A stretch of DNA of 64,000 nucleotides from Thermodesulforhabdus norvegica (GCF_900114975.1 NZ_FOUU01000001.1:62001-126000); one strand, 5' to 3'; shown: positions 25,420 to 35,211, counted from the first letter of the stretch. Made by a program: numbers and translations. The notes: generated from the sequence alone by a model not told the origin.

Positions 25420-27684
25420 TTATCTCTCCCACAAAGGAAGTTCTGAAGCCGGTTTGTGCAAAGGACAGGAGATCGAAGGCTCAGTTCCCCTGATGAAGAA
25501 ATCCCATCTTGTGGAAGGACAATAAGGAGTTGCCGCAGCACCCGATGCTTCGCATATTTCCACTCCGACCACGCCATTAGGAGGATAAAAGGGCTGGGGG
25601 TTCAAAAAAGGACTGATTTCTTTCATAAAGTGGGCCCATATCTTCATGGCACCTGAAGCCCCGCTCAGTCCCGTGGGTTTATTGTCATCATATCCTATCC
25701 ATGCAAGAACCACCAGATCCGTAGTGTATCCAACAAACCAGGAATCCCTGTAATCACTCGTGGTTCCCGTTTTGCCGGCGCAGGGGAAATCTATCCCCAT
25801 GGCCTTCAATCCCCGGGCAGTTCCCCTCTGCACGACACCTTCAAGAATGCTGGTGATCAAGAAAGCTTCTTCGGGAGAAATGACCTCACTCCATTCAACA
25901 TGTTTTCTCTGCTGACGGTTACCTTCCGAATCAAAAACTTCCTTTATGGAAACAAGAAAAGGCCGATCCCCTTCGTTGGCAAAGGCGGTATAAGCTGCAG
26001 CAAGCTCAAGAGGCGTGACCTCAAAAGCTCCGAGAGCAAGAGACGGATATGCTTCGATAGAGCTTTTAAAACCAAACCTCCTTAGCATGTCAATTACCCT
26101 GTCAAGACCAACGGTCATGGCCAGGCGAACTGTCGGCACGTTTAGGGACTGTTCCAGGGCATCTCGAAGCATCACTCGACCTCTAAAACGCCGGTCGTAG
26201 TTTTGAGGACTCCAGACCCGACCTCCCACACTTAGGGACAGAGGCTCATCTTCGAGCCAGCTGGCAGCTGTCCACCCTTCGTGAAGGGCCGTAACATAAA
26301 CAAAGGGTTTTATGGCCGAACCCGGCTGTCGTTTTGCATAAAGAACCCGGTTGTAGGTGCTGGTTGCATAATCACGCCCACCGACCAGAGCCCTTATGGC
26401 TCCCGTTTTGGGCTGTACGGCCACCAGAACCGCCTGCAAAGTTCTCTGATCTTCCCCTGCTCTCTTTCTTTTCTCCAGGTCCTGAAGTACCTTCCGAACG
26501 GAAAACTCGGCCTGGACCTCCATTTCCGGTAGCAGACTCGTGTAGATCACGAGCCCTTCTTTTTCCAGCACTTTAGGCGGATAAAGCTCTTTCAGTTGCT
26601 CCATCACGGTGTCAACGAAATAGGGAGCCCGCTTTACAGGCTGATGGATGCGAAAAGCCGAGACGGGTTCTGCTGATGCCTTTCTGAACTCTTCTTCGGA
26701 GATCATGCCCAGCTCGAACATAATCTGCAAAACCGTGTTACGCCTCAGGCGAGCCCTTTCGGGATGTTCGTGAGGGTTGTAATAATTGGGAGCCTTGATC
26801 ATGCCGGCAAGCGTTGCCGCTTCGGCAAGGGTGAGATCCTCAACGTTTCGGCCGAAGTAATATCGAGCAGCTTCTCCCATGCCGTGGATGGCCACCCCTC
26901 CGCGCTGTCCCATATAAATCTCATTAAGGTACATCTCCAGAATTTGATCTTTGGTAAACTTGGTTTCAATTATGACGGCAATTAGTGCTTCAAGGAGCTT
27001 TCTTTTTATGGTCCTTTCGGGTTCAAGAAAGTAGTTTTTGACAAGCTGTTGAGTGATGGTCGAGCCTCCCTGAACTATCCTTCCCGCCTTGATGTCCACC
27101 CAGAGAGCTCTGAGAATGCCGACCAGGTCCACACCCCCGTGGCTGTAGAACCGGCGATCTTCAACGGCAATTACCGCATTCTTCAGGTAATCGGGCACAG
27201 AGGAAAGGCTCACGAGAATTCGGCACTCCCTCTCCGAACCGTACAATCTGGCAAGCTCGACCGGTTCCAGTTCGTAGTAAACATACGGTTTTCCATCGTT
27301 AGACCTTATCTCCTCGAGCGTGCCCTTTGAAAAACTGAAAACCACCTTTCCACCCGGAAGCTCCTTTCCGGGAAAGCTGAATTCCCGAAACCAGACCTCC
27401 ACTCTGTTTCTGCCGACGATGTATTCTCCCGGTGCCCTGAAGGTCCTACCCGCCGGCCTGTAAAGTCTCATTTCAAGCATCTTCACCAGCATATCCGGAT
27501 CCAGCTTCTGACCCTGATAAAGGATTAGCGAGTCGGAGAATACGTAAGATGGTATGCTCCACAGGCGGCCGGCAAACCTTTCCTCAACCTTCCATCCGAA
27601 ATACACATAGAGTCCGACAGAAGCCAGCACCATAGCCAGTAATAGGCAGAGCAGAATCTTAAAAATCGATCTTACTGAAGCCAT
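25420..27684 (-). CDS. mrcB: Bifunctional penicillin-binding protein 1B-type
   Basis: A 754-residue class A PBP. An N-terminal membrane anchor (residues 7-30) is followed by a regulatory region. The glycosyltransferase domain comes next, with AVEDRRFYSHGGVD (catalytic Glu) and GGSTITQQLVKN. The transpeptidase domain carries GSAIKPF (Ser nucleophile and Lys), SLN in EQSLNVP and KTGTTSD. It polymerises lipid II and cross-links peptidoglycan outside the inner membrane. Ten bases separate it from the rlmD stop, so the two are probably cotranscribed. Confidence 0.93.
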   Translation of the reverse strand: MASVRSIFKILLCLLLAMVLASVGLYVYFGWKVEERFAGRLWSIPSYVFSDSLILYQGQKLDPDMLVKMLEMRLYRPAGRTFRAPGEYIVGRNRVEVWFREFSFPGKELPGGKVVFSFSKGTLEEIRSNDGKPYVYYELEPVELARLYGSERECRILVSLSSVPDYLKNAVIAVEDRRFYSHGGVDLVGILRALWVDIKAGRIVQGGSTITQQLVKNYFLEPERTIKRKLLEALIAVIIETKFTKDQILEMYLNEIYMGQRGGVAIHGMGEAARYYFGRNVEDLTLAEAATLAGMIKAPNYYNPHEHPERARLRRNTVLQIMFELGMISEEEFRKASAEPVSAFRIHQPVKRAPYFVDTVMEQLKELYPPKVLEKEGLVIYTSLLPEMEVQAEFSVRKVLQDLEKRKRAGEDQRTLQAVLVAVQPKTGAIRALVGGRDYATSTYNRVLYAKRQPGSAIKPFVYVTALHEGWTAASWLEDEPLSLSVGGRVWSPQNYDRRFRGRVMLRDALEQSLNVPTVRLAMTVGLDRVIDMLRRFGFKSSIEAYPSLALGAFEVTPLELAAAYTAFANEGDRPFLVSIKEVFDSEGNRQQRKHVEWSEVISPEEAFLITSILEGVVQRGTARGLKAMGIDFPCAGKTGTTSDYRDSWFVGYTTDLVVLAWIGYDDNKPTGLSGASGAMKIWAHFMKEISPFLNPQPFYPPNGVVGVEICEASGAAATPYCPSTRWDFFIRGTEPSISCPLHKPASELPLWER

Positions 27685-27693
27685 TTTGCTCCG

Positions 27694-29091
27694 TTACTTT
27701 CTCTCCAGTAAAGCAACACATTCTATATGCGGAGTATGAGGAAACATGTCAAAAGGATAAACTTCCAGGAGTCTGTATGAATCGGCAAGCATCGACAGGT
27801 CCCGTGCGAGGGTTGCAGGATTGCAGGATACCGCAACCAGTCTTCGCGCTTTTACGTCTTTTAGCCCCCTGATAACCTTCGGATTCATACCCGCCCTCGG
27901 GGGATCGGTAATGATCACATCGGGAACATCCGTACTCAATTCCCTGATAACTTCCTTGATATCACCGGCATGGAAGGTGCAGTTTTCAATGCCGTTCAGT
28001 TCCACGTTGACGTAAGCATCGGCCACCGCTTCTTCAACCAGTTCAACCCCCACCACCCTTCGGGCATGAGGTGCAACGAATATTGAAATGGAGCCGGTCC
28101 CGCAATAGAGATCCCAGACGGTCTCACCACCGGTCAGGCCCGCACACTCGAGGACCTTGCCGTAAAGTATCTCGGCTCCCCGTGGGTTCGTCTGGAAAAA
28201 TGAATTGGGAGAAATTCTGAACCTGAAATTTCCCAGTCTCTCTTCAATATAGCCCTGTCCAAAAAGAACGATGGACGACTCACCAAAGGCTACCTGAGAA
28301 AGGCTATCGTTCGTCGAGTGCACAAAGGTTGTCACCATTCCGGTCTTTTCCAGCATCTGCCCCAGGGCCTCGATCGTACCGGCAGCTTCATCGTTAGTCG
28401 TGGTTATCAGATGTATCAGGCGCTGGTCTGTGTTCTTTCCCTCTCTAATAACCAGGAAACGCCAAAATCCTTCCTTCCTGTTAATGTCGTAAGCAGGAAG
28501 TCCGCTCCCCCTGCAAAATTCTCTAACGGTTTTAAGAAGATCCACGGCCTGTGGCGATTCCAGGTAACACTCTTCAACGTTAAAAACCCTGTCAAAGTGC
28601 CCTTTCACATGAAGACCAAGCCCGCAGTCCCTCTTAAGTTCAACTTCTTTAGCTATTTCATCGGGTCTGAACCACCGTCTGGCAGAAAAGGCAAATTCCA
28701 TCTTGTTTCTGTAATACAGGGTTTCCGGCGAAGGCGTTATGGGCCTAACCGTCGATGCGTCAAGATTTCCAAGATGTTCAAGTGTCTCTCTTACGAGACG
28801 TTCTTTCCATTCAAGCTGTCTGTCGTAGTTAACACGCTGCCAATAACAACCGCCGCAATAAGAAGCATGGAAGCAAAAAGGCGGGGATTCGTCCGGAGAC
28901 GGTTCGATTACTTCCAGTATCCTGGCCTCGGAGTAGCTCTTCTTCTTTCTCGTTACCTTCACCCTCACGGTGGCCCCCGGGATGCCACCGTCAACAAAGA
29001 GCACCTCTCCGTTTACCCTGGAAAGGCCTTTCCCCCCTAACGCAAATTTCTCGATTTTTACAATCAGCTCTTTTCCAGCCTTAATGGCCAT
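27694..29091 (-). CDS. rlmD: 23S rRNA (uracil-5-)-methyltransferase RlmD/RumA type
   Basis: This 465-residue protein begins with a TRAM domain and has the Fe-S cysteines in FHASYCGGCYW. Its C-terminal half is the SAM-dependent methyltransferase, with DLYCGTGSI, TDPPRAGM and the catalytic-Cys motif VSCNPATLARDL. It methylates U residues of 23S rRNA in this family; RlmC or TrmA-like specificity cannot be excluded by eye. It lies in a minus-strand run with the SEC-C protein gene upstream and mrcB downstream. Confidence 0.88.
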   Translation of the reverse strand: MAIKAGKELIVKIEKFALGGKGLSRVNGEVLFVDGGIPGATVRVKVTRKKKSYSEARILEVIEPSPDESPPFCFHASYCGGCYWQRVNYDRQLEWKERLVRETLEHLGNLDASTVRPITPSPETLYYRNKMEFAFSARRWFRPDEIAKEVELKRDCGLGLHVKGHFDRVFNVEECYLESPQAVDLLKTVREFCRGSGLPAYDINRKEGFWRFLVIREGKNTDQRLIHLITTTNDEAAGTIEALGQMLEKTGMVTTFVHSTNDSLSQVAFGESSIVLFGQGYIEERLGNFRFRISPNSFFQTNPRGAEILYGKVLECAGLTGGETVWDLYCGTGSISIFVAPHARRVVGVELVEEAVADAYVNVELNGIENCTFHAGDIKEVIRELSTDVPDVIITDPPRAGMNPKVIRGLKDVKARRLVAVSCNPATLARDLSMLADSYRLLEVYPFDMFPHTPHIECVALLERK

Positions 29092-29112
29092 ATCTTTCGG
29101 GACGATTCACAA

Positions 29113-30399
29113 CTAGCGGGTTTCCACGAGCTCTCTTATAGCACCGGCAATCTTGCTCAGCTCACCCAGCCGTTCCCTGGCCTTTTCAAGGTAAGGTAAA
29201 GCGGCCGGGTTTTGATGCTTACCCAGTGCCTGAGCCACCCAGTTAACGACATAAGGATTTTCATGCTCCGTCAGTTCCACCAGTATGGAAAAGCTCTCGT
29301 CACAGACGATATTTCCGAGAACCAGTATCAGGCCAACCTTAAGTTCGTCAAAGGCCTTGTGAGATTCTATCACCTGCCTGATGATCGGAACAGATCTCTC
29401 TCCAGCTTCCTCCAGATGCTTGAGGCACATCTGGGCAAAAAAGGGAAATCTGAACATTGATAGTTCGGCAAGGAGGCGCAAAGACCTTTCGGTTCCCGGA
29501 GCGGCAATTACTTCGGGCACAAAGAGGCTTGCCCAGGAAAAGTAGTAGGCCAGCGGCAAAACGTAAGGATAAGCATCTTCCCCGTAGCTTTTTATCTGCT
29601 CTATTACCGAATCAAGGGCTTCTCGCCTTACCCGATAACCTTCCTGGTCTCGCTGAGGAAATCTTTTAACGTCGTTGGCGGTCATAAGCTCCGCACTCAG
29701 CCGTTTCAACACGGGATGGTTGCCTTCGGGAAACTCCTTTGAGTAACTGCCGGCCCTTTGAGCAATCCAGAATTTTTCCAGCCACGTTGAGGGCGAGTAA
29801 AAATGAACCACCGTGTCATCCCGGTCTCGCTTGTGCTGGCCGTGCTCCTGATAGTAATCCCTTTCTTCCAGAGCCACCTGCCAGCGCTTTCTGGCAATGA
29901 CGAGCGCATCATCGTAACGCTGCCGAACCATAAACACGGTCATCAATATGTCGTGAAGGCGGTCGTCTTCCGGAAACTCGGTCAGGAGTTTTGTCGCCAA
30001 CCTTTCGGCCTTTCCAAAGTCCATAGAGAGAAGCAGGTCAAAACCCCGCTGCACTTCTTTTTCAAGAAACTTCTTCTTTCTTGCTTTTTCTTCCTGTTTC
30101 AACCAGCGGTCCCTGGGGAGTGTCTTTCTGATTTCCTCGTGTAAAGGCATACAACACTTCTTATACTTCTTTCCCGAGCCACAGGGACAGGGATCGTTTC
30201 GAGATATCTTCTCGCCAGGAAGACTTTCCATAGCGGCGGCACGCCGGGCAAGATGCTGATATTCGCCGATCCGTCTCTCCAGTTCTTTTCTGCCGATCCC
30301 ATATCGCAGACACACATTTTCCGCAGTTTCACCTTTCAAATAGGCATAAACAGGAGCAAAACGATCGGAAGCATTAACCGACATCCTAGAATCCTCCAT
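29113..30399 (-). CDS. SEC-C-motif protein with helical repeat domain
   Basis: A zinc-binding SEC-C motif, RNDPCPCGSGKKYKKCC, lies near residues 67-83. The following 340 residues are helical and repetitive; the end (LTEHENPYVVNWVAQALGKH) looks HEAT-like. SEC-C motifs serve as zinc modules for protein or nucleic-acid contacts, as at the SecA C terminus. The start is uncertain by five codons: ATG at 30399 and ATG at 30384 each have a possible Shine-Dalgarno. Its function is unknown. Confidence 0.78.
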   Translation of the reverse strand: MEDSRMSVNASDRFAPVYAYLKGETAENVCLRYGIGRKELERRIGEYQHLARRAAAMESLPGEKISRNDPCPCGSGKKYKKCCMPLHEEIRKTLPRDRWLKQEEKARKKKFLEKEVQRGFDLLLSMDFGKAERLATKLLTEFPEDDRLHDILMTVFMVRQRYDDALVIARKRWQVALEERDYYQEHGQHKRDRDDTVVHFYSPSTWLEKFWIAQRAGSYSKEFPEGNHPVLKRLSAELMTANDVKRFPQRDQEGYRVRREALDSVIEQIKSYGEDAYPYVLPLAYYFSWASLFVPEVIAAPGTERSLRLLAELSMFRFPFFAQMCLKHLEEAGERSVPIIRQVIESHKAFDELKVGLILVLGNIVCDESFSILVELTEHENPYVVNWVAQALGKHQNPAALPYLEKARERLGELSKIAGAIRELVETR

Positions 30400-30527
30400 G
30401 AAATCTCTTCTCCTTTCTCAAAATTCTTCCGGAGAGCCTATATGACCATGCTTTTTCCTTTGTGTCAAAAGGAAGGACTTATTAAATTTAAAGGCGAAGA
30501 CTAAGCTTTCTCCGGAGTGGAAAATCG

Positions 30528-31460
30528 ATGGATCCTATAACCCACGGCGTAAGCGGGCTTATTGGAGCAAAGTTTTTGAAGCTAAAATTTACCATTCCCG
30601 CCCGTTACGGATGGCTATTTTTTGTTGGAGCACTTTTACCGGACATAGATAACATCGCCGGTTTTTTTGGAAGAGAAGCATATATAGTTCATCACCGGGG
30701 ATTCACTCACTCTCTTTTCTTTGCCCTTTTTTTTCCTGCCCTTGTCGCTTTGCTATTAAGGCTCCTGTCATCAAAATGGAATGTCCTTACCACCTGGATA
30801 ACCCTAACGACGGCAATGTTTATTCACATCTTTCTGGATGTTATCACGTCTTACGGGACGCAGATTTTTCTACCCTTCTCAAGGCATCGCTTTGCCCTGG
30901 ACTGGGTATTCATTGTAGATCCCCTGTTCACGGGCATTTTGATAATACTCCTATCACTGTCACGCTGGAAGCAGTCCGCAACGACCGTAGCCCTGCTGAC
31001 CCTGTTCTGCTACCCGATGATTTGCGGGGCTATGGGCCTTGTTGCAGAACGCAAAATCAGCTCAATACTGCCACCGGCCTTAAACCATCGCGTGATCCCC
31101 GAGCTCGGCACCCCTTTTTACTGGAAGGTAATTGCGATAAATCCAGGCTCATACAAAATGGCGAGGTTTTTCCTCCCGGGAATGAAAATTGAGGGGCCGG
31201 AATACGAATTCGCAAGGGCAAACTTCTTAAAAACGGCAGAAAAGGATGCATCCATTCCCAGGACCCTCAGGGTTTATGATTGGTTTGCTATATTTCCTTT
31301 TCAAACTTCTGCAACCAATCCCCATAAAAATCTCATATTAGGGGATCTCAGATTTGTAAGCACCTGGCGTGTCCCGGAAAAGGTTCAGGATATTCCCTTT
31401 TCGCTGGTTGTTTCCCTGGACGATAGCGGAAAGATAAAAGAAGCTTATTTTATCGAATAA
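30528..31460 (+). CDS. YdjM-type membrane-bound metal-dependent hydrolase
   Basis: The 310-residue protein begins MDPITHGVSGLIGAK and has GALLPDIDNI and HHRGFTHSLFFAL, the His/Asp pattern of the YdjM/DUF457 family of inner-membrane putative hydrolases. About four hydrophobic spans follow, then a C-terminal soluble domain of about 100 residues. E. coli YdjM is a DNA-damage-regulated gene, but the activity is not established. A strong terminator follows two bases after the stop, so it is probably monocistronic. Confidence 0.82.
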   Translation: MDPITHGVSGLIGAKFLKLKFTIPARYGWLFFVGALLPDIDNIAGFFGREAYIVHHRGFTHSLFFALFFPALVALLLRLLSSKWNVLTTWITLTTAMFIHIFLDVITSYGTQIFLPFSRHRFALDWVFIVDPLFTGILIILLSLSRWKQSATTVALLTLFCYPMICGAMGLVAERKISSILPPALNHRVIPELGTPFYWKVIAINPGSYKMARFFLPGMKIEGPEYEFARANFLKTAEKDASIPRTLRVYDWFAIFPFQTSATNPHKNLILGDLRFVSTWRVPEKVQDIPFSLVVSLDDSGKIKEAYFIE

Positions 31461-31461
31461 A

Positions 31462-31487
31462 AAAGGCCCCTTCGGGCCTTTCTTTTT
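31462..31487 (+). terminator. Intrinsic terminator
   Basis: AAAGGCCC pairs with GGGCCTTT around a CTTC loop, followed by CTTTTTC. It lies two bases after the YdjM-type gene, and the A-rich 5' side lets it also work for minus-strand transcription. Confidence 0.9.
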
Positions 31488-31516
31488 CCTCGCAGGCTTT
31501 CATATATGATACACCG

Positions 31517-31738
31517 CTATAGACTGTTAACGTCGATATTTCTTATGAACCGCTTTACATCTTCCATCCACTGCTCAAGCCAGGCTTCTCTGTCTATTGA
31601 CCGATCCTTTCCTTTTTTCTCTTCTTCCGGCGCAACACCGGTCACATTTTCCCCGGCGGGAGCTTCTGAAGCAGTATATACATCCCTGCCGTTCGATTCA
31701 AAGCTTATATTCTTCACCCAATCAAATCTTTCTCTCAT
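31517..31738 (-). CDS. Small acidic protein, 73 aa, unknown
   Basis: The frame has a strong Shine-Dalgarno (AGGAGG) nine bases before its ATG. The product has a variable, Glu/Lys-rich middle and an amphipathic C-terminal helix (REAWLEQWMEDVKRFIRNI). No domain is recognised and no neighbour gives a clue. It lies between the YdjM terminator and the tRNA pair. Confidence 0.55.
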   Translation of the reverse strand: MRERFDWVKNISFESNGRDVYTASEAPAGENVTGVAPEEEKKGKDRSIDREAWLEQWMEDVKRFIRNIDVNSL

Positions 31739-31856
31739 CTCAAAAACCTCCTGACCAGTCCATTATTCCTTTTTGACTAAAAGGTAAGCAGATATGCGGG
31801 TTTGTAAATCCTCAGAAAAGGCAATGAAGGGGCTTTCTGGGGGATCAAAAAAGAAA

Positions 31857-31934
<78 letters not shown>

Positions 31935-31938
31935 GCTC

Positions 31939-32014
31939 TGGTGGGCGGAACAGGACTCGAACCTGTGACCCCCGGCTTGTAAGGCCGATGCTCTCCCAAC
32001 TGAGCTATCCGCCC
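31939..32014 (-). tRNA. tRNA-Val (TAC)
   Basis: The minus strand gives a full cloverleaf: acceptor GGGCGGA/TCCGCCC, D arm AGCTCAGTTGGGAGAGC, anticodon loop CTTACAA (anticodon TAC), T loop GGTTCGAGTCC, discriminator A and encoded CCA. It forms a two-tRNA unit with tRNA-Asp. Confidence 0.95.
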
Positions 32015-32107
32015 TTCCTTCCTCCGGGCAAGCCGGGGTTGGACCCGAAGGCGACTTTCCATGTAATGGAAAAGACGGACTCTGTCAAGTAATTTTCATA
32101 TCAAAAA

Positions 32108-33115
32108 CTAATCAACAACCAGTTCTCGGCCGAGCAACACAAGGCCCACAACGGCCGGGATAAAAAAGTAAAGCAATCGATAAATCATTACCGCAGCAAG
32201 GCTTTTTTCATAATCAAGACCCATCAAATAAAAAACCCCGACCATAGATCCCTCGTAAATCCCAAGACCACCGGGAATTAACGAAATCAGCGATACCAGA
32301 AGCCCTGTGCAAAAACCAACGATAAGAAGCTCGGGGCTCACATTGTAGTGTACTGCCAGAAAGGACAAATAAAGACATCCGAACATCAAGACCCAGTCGG
32401 CCAGGGCGTAGGCAGCAGTGCGGGCAAGTCCTCCCGTTGATTTCGTAAGAAACAACATTGACTCATGAAAACACCGAAAAGCTCCGTCCAACCTTGAAAA
32501 AAATCCTTTTATCCTGCCGGGGCCGGGTACAACCTCGGCAATCTTTTTCAACAAGAGCCAGCACAACTCTCTCACCCGATTGCTTACGACGACGGCAGTA
32601 CACAGAAAACCGAAAAAAAGAGCACAGCAAACGATAAAAAACACGGGAATTGCAATTCCCCCCGTAAAGATTTTTAACCTTACCGTAAAAAAACACCCGG
32701 CTACGACGATGAAAACGGCTATCGTGTTGGTAAAAAAGCCGTGTATTACGGAAATGGACAGGGTCTCTCCCGCCGGGATCTTCTTTTTAGAAAGGAGATA
32801 TACCTTTACGGTCAGTCCGCTTATACCGCCAACAGACATAACATAATTTACCACCGTCGAAACGAAGGCTATCAGGTATGCGCTGGCTCTGGTTAGATTC
32901 CTCCGGGTTGCCTTTATCAGGGTTTTCATTATTTCTCCGATGCAGATGTAACTTCCAACAGAGCAGGCAAAGGCGCCGGAAAACCATAAAGGATCAGCCT
33001 CTTTCAAATAGCCGACAACTTCACCAACGTGGGCCTTCTTAACCACCCATCCAAGTACCAATAAACCCGCGAAAACGGTTACCCAGAACCGCCTCTTCAG
33101 GTAAAAGAACTTCAC
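32108..33115 (-). CDS. Flippase-like membrane protein (LPG synthase TM / UPF0104 family)
   Basis: A 335-residue protein with about eight hydrophobic segments and motifs of the lysylphosphatidylglycerol-synthase TM region: YVMSVGGISGLTVKVYLL and LISLIPGGLGIYEG. It lacks the soluble aminoacyl-transferase domain, so it is likely a lipid flippase or polyprenyl-linked transport protein. It overlaps the small Cys protein gene by 4 bases and is the last gene of the run from the CitE-like lyase. Confidence 0.85.
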   Translation of the reverse strand: MKFFYLKRRFWVTVFAGLLVLGWVVKKAHVGEVVGYLKEADPLWFSGAFACSVGSYICIGEIMKTLIKATRRNLTRASAYLIAFVSTVVNYVMSVGGISGLTVKVYLLSKKKIPAGETLSISVIHGFFTNTIAVFIVVAGCFFTVRLKIFTGGIAIPVFFIVCCALFFGFLCTAVVVSNRVRELCWLLLKKIAEVVPGPGRIKGFFSRLDGAFRCFHESMLFLTKSTGGLARTAAYALADWVLMFGCLYLSFLAVHYNVSPELLIVGFCTGLLVSLISLIPGGLGIYEGSMVGVFYLMGLDYEKSLAAVMIYRLLYFFIPAVVGLVLLGRELVVD

Positions 33116-33312
33116 GATTTTTCGTTCCCCAAAAAAGCCCTCCCTTCTTCCCGATAACCCATCCCAACCAGAGGCCTTATCGGACAGGTTTCAAGGGCTC
33201 TCTTGATTTCTTCCACATCCTTTTTTGTGCGAAAAACCCATTGAGAAGGCTCGGTAAAACAATAAACGGCAAACTCACACTCACGGCATTCGGCTTTGCT
33301 AGAGATGTCCAT
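33112..33312 (-). CDS. Small Cys-rich protein, 66 aa, unknown
   Basis: Its ATG overlaps the stop of the HNH gene as TGATG, and its stop overlaps the next ATG as ATGA. Such coupling supports a real gene. The protein has CRECEFAVYC near the N terminus and CPIRP later, four cysteines able to bind one metal. The GTG one codon earlier is a less likely start. No family is recognised. Confidence 0.65.
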   Translation of the reverse strand: MDISSKAECRECEFAVYCFTEPSQWVFRTKKDVEEIKRALETCPIRPLVGMGYREEGRAFLGNEKS

Positions 33313-33623
33313 CACTCTTTCCCGTCGTCTTTAAGTTTTTTGAGATATTCGTCCCATTCAAGGGGCAGAAGGTATTTCTTTTTGGCGTTACATTCTTTAC
33401 AGGCGGGGACGATGTTTCCTCTGGTTGATCGACCACCCCGTATTATGGGAACAATATGGTCCATTGTGAGTTCCGAAGGAGGAAAAGATCTGCCACAGTA
33501 ATGACAAATCCCCTGAGAAATCTTTCTCTGCCACCACCTGCTTTTTTTTAAGGCCTTAGCTTTTTCTCTTTCCCGGTTGACGAACTCCGGAGAAACCTCG
33601 ACGACAAAAAAGTACTTCTCCAT
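33312..33623 (-). CDS. HNH endonuclease-family protein
   Basis: The 103-residue protein has a CHYCGR..CKECN zinc frame, with DHIVPIIRGG between and GNIVPACKECNAKK after, the HNH nuclease pattern. Small standalone HNH proteins of this kind are widespread and mostly uncharacterised; no restriction or phage genes lie nearby. It overlaps the following small gene by one base and starts 3 bases from the previous stop. Confidence 0.82.
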   Translation of the reverse strand: MEKYFFVVEVSPEFVNREREKAKALKKSRWWQRKISQGICHYCGRSFPPSELTMDHIVPIIRGGRSTRGNIVPACKECNAKKKYLLPLEWDEYLKKLKDDGKE

Positions 33624-33626
33624 ATC

Positions 33627-34196
33627 CTACATGCCCAGCATTCCCTTTTTGAGCTCCTCCGAGGCCGGCTCTTCCCCAAACCATATTGCCCAGAGAGCCT
33701 TCATAAAATCACTCCCGGGAATCACGCCTTTAGACCTGCCTTTAACGATAACCTCAGTTCCCCGATTCGGAACATAAACCACTCGTACTTCTTCACCCTT
33801 CACCACGGGTTCGTCAAAAAAGCTCACGAACCTATCGATCCGTTCTTTCAAGTCACCCCCGTAAGATTCAGCAGTTTTTTTGAAACCTTCAACCCAGCCT
33901 TCACGCCACTTTTCCGCATCAACCTTCTTGTAAACAACCTTCAAAACCACTGCCTTCGGAACATCCATCTCAATTACCGCCCGGCTATCTCCAGTCTTCT
34001 GAGGCAGATAAAGCCCACCGTAATAAACCTCCACAAAAAACTTTTTGCGTATTCCCACTCCGTTAAGGACACAATCGGTATCCCCAATGGTTAACCTGTC
34101 TTCAAAGATCACCCCTTTGAATTCCAAGGCATACCCATAAAAGGATACAAGGGAAAAGAACAGCGCAGTGAATAATATAATTCCCCTCCTGCTCAT
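33627..34196 (-). CDS. Chalcone-isomerase-like periplasmic protein
   Basis: The N terminus is a signal peptide (MSRRGIILFTALFFSLVSFYGYA). The mature part matches the bacterial chalcone-isomerase-like family: GVGIRKKFFVEVYYGGLYLP and VPKAVVLKVVYKKVDAEKW. These lack the plant enzyme's known catalytic context and may bind lipids. It starts 4 bases after the lyase stop, inside the same transcript. I see no basis for a flavonoid role. Confidence 0.8.
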   Translation of the reverse strand: MSRRGIILFTALFFSLVSFYGYALEFKGVIFEDRLTIGDTDCVLNGVGIRKKFFVEVYYGGLYLPQKTGDSRAVIEMDVPKAVVLKVVYKKVDAEKWREGWVEGFKKTAESYGGDLKERIDRFVSFFDEPVVKGEEVRVVYVPNRGTEVIVKGRSKGVIPGSDFMKALWAIWFGEEPASEELKKGMLGM

Positions 34197-34200
34197 AAAC

Positions 34201-35145
34201 CTACCCCTCCGTTCTGTTAAGGCTTTCCATCATTTTCCACTTTTCCAGAGTCTGCCTTGCAAGTCTTAAGGTCGCCCCATCTATCATTTTACCATCAACG
34301 GAACATGTTCCCCGCCCTTCTTCCCGGGCTTTTTCGTATTCTCTCACAATCTTCAGGCTTCTTTCAACGTCTTCAGGGGATGGGGCAAAGAGTTCGTTGA
34401 TTATCGATAATTGATCAGGATGGATAGCCCATTTTCCGTCGTAGCCCAATCCACGGGAGATGAGGCAGGAGCGCCTTAAACCTTCGATATCTTTGAAGTC
34501 TCCATAGGGGGCATCAACGGCCATAAGACCCGCAGCCTTGGCCGCCATAACCAGCCGACTCATCGGGAAATGCCACCTGTGACCCGGATAAAAATCCTCC
34601 GCTTCCCCATGGCCGCTCACACCTACCGCCGGAGCTCCCACCGAGGACGTATAGTCGGCTATGCCGAAAACCAGGGTTTCGAGTCGCCGGGAACTCACAG
34701 CAATATCTTCCACAAGTATCATCCCTTTAGCGGTTTCCACCGATGCCTCAAGACCTATCCGACCGGAAGGAAAACCGCAGTTCAGCTCAATCTGACCGAT
34801 GAAATAATCTACCGCCTTCACCTCACAGGGATCCTCAACCTTGGGAATCACTACGGTGTGCAATACCCGTCCGCATTTCTCCACTATGTCAACGATGTCA
34901 CGGTACGCCCAGGGAGAGTCCATGGGATTTATGCGCACCGATAGAGTAGGAGCCCTCCAGGTTCCGTTCTGCAATGCCGATATAACCAGCTTTCGGGCTT
35001 CATCTTTCTGATCGACCGGTACGCTATCCTCCAGGTCGAGCATAACCACATCGGCGGGAAGCCTTCGGGATTTTTCAATCATTTTTTCACGATTTCCCGG
35101 AACAGACAAAATAGATCTGCGCAACCGACAGGGGCGCTCCACGGC
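34201..35145 (-). CDS. HpcH/HpaI aldolase / CitE-like lyase
   Basis: The 314-residue protein has RRSILSVPGNREKMI and MLDLEDSVP (metal-binding Asp/Glu), plus GKWAIHPDQLSIINELFAP, the CitE/malyl-CoA-lyase signature. Members cleave or form C-C bonds in acyl-CoA thioesters, such as (S)-citramalyl-CoA or malyl-CoA. Residues alone do not decide the substrate, and there is no CitD/CitF in the window, so a citrate-lyase complex is unlikely. The start at 35145 has GGAG. Confidence 0.83.
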   Translation of the reverse strand, partial: AVERPCRLRRSILSVPGNREKMIEKSRRLPADVVMLDLEDSVPVDQKDEARKLVISALQNGTWRAPTLSVRINPMDSPWAYRDIVDIVEKCGRVLHTVVIPKVEDPCEVKAVDYFIGQIELNCGFPSGRIGLEASVETAKGMILVEDIAVSSRRLETLVFGIADYTSSVGAPAVGVSGHGEAEDFYPGHRWHFPMSRLVMAAKAAGLMAVDAPYGDFKDIEGLRRSCLISRGLGYDGKWAIHPDQLSIINELFAPSPEDVERSLKIVREYEKAREEGRGTCSVDGKMIDGATLRLARQTLEKWKMMESLNRTEG

Positions 35146-35184
35146 CATAACGTTCTCCTCGCAGAAAGCACTCAAAAGCGGTAA

Positions 35185-35211
35185 GGGAGAGACACCAGGA
35201 ATGCCTCTCCC
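35185..35211 (-). terminator. Terminator-like hairpin after ppdK
   Basis: GGGAGAG pairs with CTCTCCC (7 bp) between ppdK and the lyase gene. The minus-strand sequence that follows (TTACCGCTTTTG) is only partly T-rich, so some readthrough is likely. Confidence 0.5.

Noticed and set aside
34201-35145. Citrate lyase complex
   Set aside because: Only a CitE-like gene is present; CitD and CitF partners are absent from the window.
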